The notes under the pieces were generated by a model. The model was given only the letters and a program-made list of their open reading frames with translations. It had not been told where the DNA came from and ran no database searches. From assembly GCA_910586455.1 (NCBI GenBank), contig CAJUHX010000026.1, positions 1 to 26,638 on the forward strand: a stretch of 26,638 bases of DNA, given 5' to 3'. The position numbers were made by a program, and so were the translations under genes. Positions 24,266-26,638 of the stretch are shown here, piece by piece. The DNA is from an uncultured Muribaculaceae bacterium. Its GTDB lineage: Bacteria > Bacteroidota > Bacteroidia > Bacteroidales > Muribaculaceae. Position 1 is the stretch's first letter; each line of letters opens with the position of its first letter.

Positions 24266-24715
24266 ATGAAACTGATTCTCAAACAAGACGTCCAAGGCCT
24301 CGGATACAAGGACGACGTCGTTGAAGTAAAAGACGGCTACGGCCGCAACTACCTGATTCCCCAGGGTATGGCCGTAATCGCTTCGCCCGCCGCACTCAAG
24401 GTTCTCGAAGAAAACCTCCGTCAGCGCGCCCACAAGCTCGCCAAAATCAAAGCTGATGCCGAAGCCGCCGCTGAAGCACTCAAGGATGTCAAACTCGTTA
24501 TCGCTACCAAAGTCAGCTCTACCGGCACCATCTTCGGCAGCGTGAACGCCATCCAGATTTCGGAAGAACTCACCAAGCTCGGCCACAACATCGACCGCAA
24601 GCTCATCATTATCGAGCAGCCCGTGAAGGAAGTTGGCAACTACACCGCCATCATCAACCTCCACAAGGAAGTTAAAGCCGAAGTTCCCTTCGAAGTTATC
24701 GCCGAAGCAGAATAA
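24266..24715 (+). CDS. rplI: 50S ribosomal protein L9
   Basis: Protein of 149 residues of the large subunit, at the base of the L1 stalk. The N-terminal domain MKLILKQDVQGLGYKDDVVE, VKDGYGRNYLIPQGMAV is the L9 signature, followed by the long connecting helix (about 42-75) and the C-terminal rRNA-binding domain (about 80-149). It closes the ribosomal operon; a terminator follows at 24741. Confidence 0.96.
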   Translation: MKLILKQDVQGLGYKDDVVEVKDGYGRNYLIPQGMAVIASPAALKVLEENLRQRAHKLAKIKADAEAAAEALKDVKLVIATKVSSTGTIFGSVNAIQISEELTKLGHNIDRKLIIIEQPVKEVGNYTAIINLHKEVKAEVPFEVIAEAE

Positions 24716-24740
24716 TCTGCAACGTCATAATCGAAATACA

Positions 24741-24779
24741 GCGAAAGCCCCGCCAAAAGCGAGGCTTTCGTTTTTTTTT
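24741..24779 (+). terminator. Terminator of the rpsF-rpsR-rplI operon
   Basis: CGAAAGCC (24742-24749) and GGCTTTCG (24763-24770) form the stem, followed by nine T (24771-24779). Confidence 0.92.
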
Positions 24780-24876
24780 GCAGCAAACAAGACCTCAGCT
24801 CTGCAGAATCATACCATTAACATTATTTAACCACATCATCCCGACAAGTTCGCCACAAAATTGCTAACTTGCAGAC

Positions 24877-26319
24877 ATGCTCGACCTATTCATCAACAGC
24901 AACATCTTCGGCTGGGCCTATACAACCATTATGATTCTCTATGGACTCACAACCATCGGAATCATACTCGTTGTGGTTTCCGAAAACCGGAACCCCCTTA
25001 AATCCCTGGCCTGGGTAACTGTGCTGCTACTGTTGCCTGTAGTAGGAATAATACTATACATATTCTTCGGGCGAAACATCAAAAACACACGCATGATTTC
25101 GCGCCGAAACAGGCGCAAACTCAAAAACAGGCAACGCATACCGGCCATCGACGTACGCTCACTGAACATCTCGCAGTCTGCACGCCAACAAATACTGCTG
25201 GGACGCTCACTCACCGGCGCACACTACTTCGACAACAACAAAGTAGAAATATACACCGACGGACGCAGCAAATTCAATGACCTGCTCCACGATCTGCGCA
25301 ACGCCCGCAAATCAATCAACCTGCAATACTACATATTCGACGACGACGCCACCGGACGCATGGTGCGCGACATACTCATCGAACGCGCACGCGCCGGAGT
25401 AGCCGTACGCGTAGTCTACGACCATGTAGGCTCATTCAGCACCCGCACACGCTTCTTCAAAGAAATGCGGCGCGAAGGCATCATGGCCTATCCATTCTTC
25501 AAAGTCACATTCCCACAACTGGGCACCAGAATAAACTGGCGCAACCACCGCAAGATAGTAGTAATCGACGGCCACATAGGCTACTTAGGAGGCATGAACA
25601 TAGCCGACCGCTACATAACCGGAGGCAAATTCCCTCGCTGGCGCGACACCCACCTGCGCATCACAGGCCCCGCCGTGGCCGGACTGCAATTCTCATTCGC
25701 CATCGACTGGAACTTCATGGGCCAGCCGCTGATTGAGGACCACGTGAGCCTCGAAGCCCCTCCAGACGGCAACGTAGGCATGCAGATAATCACAGCAGGC
25801 CCTACATCACAGTGGCGCAACATAGCCCTGGCATTCCACAAAGCAATCGCCACAGCCACACGGCGCGTGTACATACAGACACCATACTTCCTGCCCACCG
25901 AAGCACTGCTGAAAGCACTCCAGACAGCCTCGCTGTCGCACGTCGACGTACGTCTGATGATTCCGCGCAACAGCGACTCGCACATGCTCACACTCGCGTC
26001 GGCATCATACATCGACGAATGCCTCAAAGCAGGCATAAAAATATACTTCTACGAAGCCGGAATGCTGCACTCAAAAATGATAGTCATCGACGACGAAATA
26101 AGCACCGTAGGCAGCACCAACTTCGACTTCCGCAGTTTTGAGCACAACTTCGAGGTCAACGCCTTTATGTACTCCGCCGAACTCAACACACGCCTCGCCG
26201 CAGTATTCACCGACGACCAACAGCAATCAACCCGCATACTGCCCGCAGAGTGGCGCCGACGCCCATGGTACCGAAAATTAGCAGAATCAATAATACGCCT
26301 GCTCAGCCCCATACTTTAA
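24877..26319 (+). CDS. cls: Cardiolipin synthase (phospholipase D family)
   Basis: Inner-membrane protein of 480 residues, the usual length for bacterial Cls, which joins two phosphatidylglycerol molecules into cardiolipin and glycerol. Two N-terminal membrane helices (about 12-33 and 43-65) precede two phospholipase D domains. The first HKD motif lies in WRNHRKIVVIDGHIGYLGG (about 219-237), the second in MLHSKMIVIDDEISTVGSTN (about 396-415). Both catalytic histidine and lysine pairs are intact. It follows the rplI terminator. A TAACTTG at 24865-24871 resembles a -7 box but is only 5 bp before the ATG, so the transcript could be almost leaderless, or the promoter lies elsewhere. Confidence 0.93.
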   Translation: MLDLFINSNIFGWAYTTIMILYGLTTIGIILVVVSENRNPLKSLAWVTVLLLLPVVGIILYIFFGRNIKNTRMISRRNRRKLKNRQRIPAIDVRSLNISQSARQQILLGRSLTGAHYFDNNKVEIYTDGRSKFNDLLHDLRNARKSINLQYYIFDDDATGRMVRDILIERARAGVAVRVVYDHVGSFSTRTRFFKEMRREGIMAYPFFKVTFPQLGTRINWRNHRKIVVIDGHIGYLGGMNIADRYITGGKFPRWRDTHLRITGPAVAGLQFSFAIDWNFMGQPLIEDHVSLEAPPDGNVGMQIITAGPTSQWRNIALAFHKAIATATRRVYIQTPYFLPTEALLKALQTASLSHVDVRLMIPRNSDSHMLTLASASYIDECLKAGIKIYFYEAGMLHSKMIVIDDEISTVGSTNFDFRSFEHNFEVNAFMYSAELNTRLAAVFTDDQQQSTRILPAEWRRRPWYRKLAESIIRLLSPIL

Positions 26320-26397
26320 AAATCGCGCACTACACCACTGACAATCTGGCGCTTAACAAACCAATGTAAAAATTTTACAAAAAAGATTGCCAAAAAA

Positions 26398-26429
26398 TTT
26401 GGTCAGGTCAAAAATAATGCCTAACTTTG
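26398..26429 (+). promoter_or_regulatory. Promoter of the tRNA-Gly genes
   Basis: TTTG (26398-26401), 20 bp, TAACTTTG (26422-26429): exact Bacteroidota consensus. It lies before the first tRNA only; the second copy has no such promoter and is probably cotranscribed. Confidence 0.88.
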
Positions 26430-26461
26430 CATCGCAAACGCGAAAAACGCGTAACACCAAC

Positions 26462-26534
26462 GCGAAAATAGCTCAGTTGGTAGAGCACAACCTTGCCAAG
26501 GTTGGGGTCGCGGGTTCGAGTCCCGTTTTTCGCT
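26462..26534 (+). tRNA. tRNA-Gly (anticodon GCC)
   Basis: A 73-nt cloverleaf: acceptor GCGAAAA with TTTTCGC, D arm GCTC/GAGC, anticodon stem CAACC/GGTTG around TTGCCAA (anticodon GCC), T arm GCGGG/CCCGT around TTCGAGT, discriminator T. CCA is not encoded. Confidence 0.95.
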
Positions 26535-26584
26535 CAAGTACATTGAAATACAAATCGCAAACGCGAAAAACGCGTAACACCAAC

Positions 26585-26638
26585 GCGAAAATAGCTCAGT
26601 TGGTAGAGCACAACCTTGCCAAGGTTGGGGTCGCGGGT
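26585..26638 (+). tRNA. tRNA-Gly (anticodon GCC), second copy, cut by the window end
   Basis: The first 54 nt are identical to the tRNA at 26462. The acceptor 3' strand and part of the T arm lie outside the window (expected end about 26657). Confidence 0.93.

Larger units (their letters stand above)
26431..26638 (+). repeat. Tandem duplication of a 123-bp unit carrying leader and tRNA-Gly
   Basis: The sequence from 26431 (ATCGCAAACGCG) recurs from 26554 with identical bases up to the window end (26515 against 26638), a shift of 123 bp. Each unit holds a 31-nt leader with a stem ACGCG-AAAAA-CGCGT (26438-26452 in the first), the tRNA and a 19-nt spacer. More copies may lie beyond the window. 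Confidence 0.9.

Noticed and set aside
26365..26379. TGTAAAAATTTTACA as a terminator of cls
   Set aside because: The stem is A/T only, the loop is too small, and no T run follows; not enough to call a terminator.
1..26638. CRISPR arrays, insertion sequences, replication origin
   Set aside because: No regularly spaced repeats, transposase genes or origin-type clusters were seen.

Overview
The window looks like chromosomal DNA of a Bacteroidota bacterium, order Bacteroidales. I lean towards a gut Muribaculaceae-like lineage, but the family is a guess. The phylum call rests on several promoters that fit the Bacteroidota pattern (TTTG, about 20 bp, TAnnTTTG), an ssrA whose tag reads GENNYALAA, the lack of Shine-Dalgarno sequences before most genes, and gene families and gene order typical of Bacteroidales.

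Layout. Positions 1-600 are AT-rich and carry no intact gene. They hold what may be the first codons of a broken tyrosine recombinase, several inverted repeats and a striking four-site dyad at 409-464. The tmRNA gene ssrA (601-998, minus) and its terminator follow. Next come an NhaC-type Na+/H+ antiporter (1191-2690) and a three-gene transcription unit: ABC ATPase, ABC permease and a GntR/YtrA-type regulator (2824-4842).

Positions 5019-20732 look like one long operon of eleven genes. Junctions are 4-bp or 14-bp overlaps or gaps of at most 56 bp, and one good promoter lies in front. The content points to peptidoglycan salvage: a secreted multidomain Amidase_3-type amidase; a GT2 glycosyltransferase; a HIT-like DUF4922 protein; a SpoIID-domain protein; an AmpG-like permease; a NamZ-like (DUF1343) exo-muramidase; a large FAD/Fe-S D-lactate dehydrogenase-type enzyme; MurT-like membrane protein, MurK-like kinase and MurQ etherase; and an SGNH esterase. 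The inferred route is: the amidase strips peptides, NamZ frees MurNAc, MurT and MurK import and phosphorylate it, and MurQ splits MurNAc-6-P into GlcNAc-6-P and D-lactate. The FAD/Fe-S enzyme could then oxidise that D-lactate. AmpG would carry anhydro-muropeptides. The transporter-kinase-etherase order matches, from memory, the MurNAc uptake cluster described in Tannerella forsythia.

Downstream are a secreted TPR-like protein with its own promoter (20813-22129), a short probable remnant of an AbiEii-type toxin gene (22204-22257), an ECF sigma factor on the minus strand (22329-22919), a probable small protein of 57 residues followed by a strong terminator (23292-23511), the rpsF-rpsR-rplI ribosomal operon (23604-24715), a cardiolipin synthase (24877-26319), and two tandem identical tRNA-Gly(GCC) genes, the second cut by the window end.
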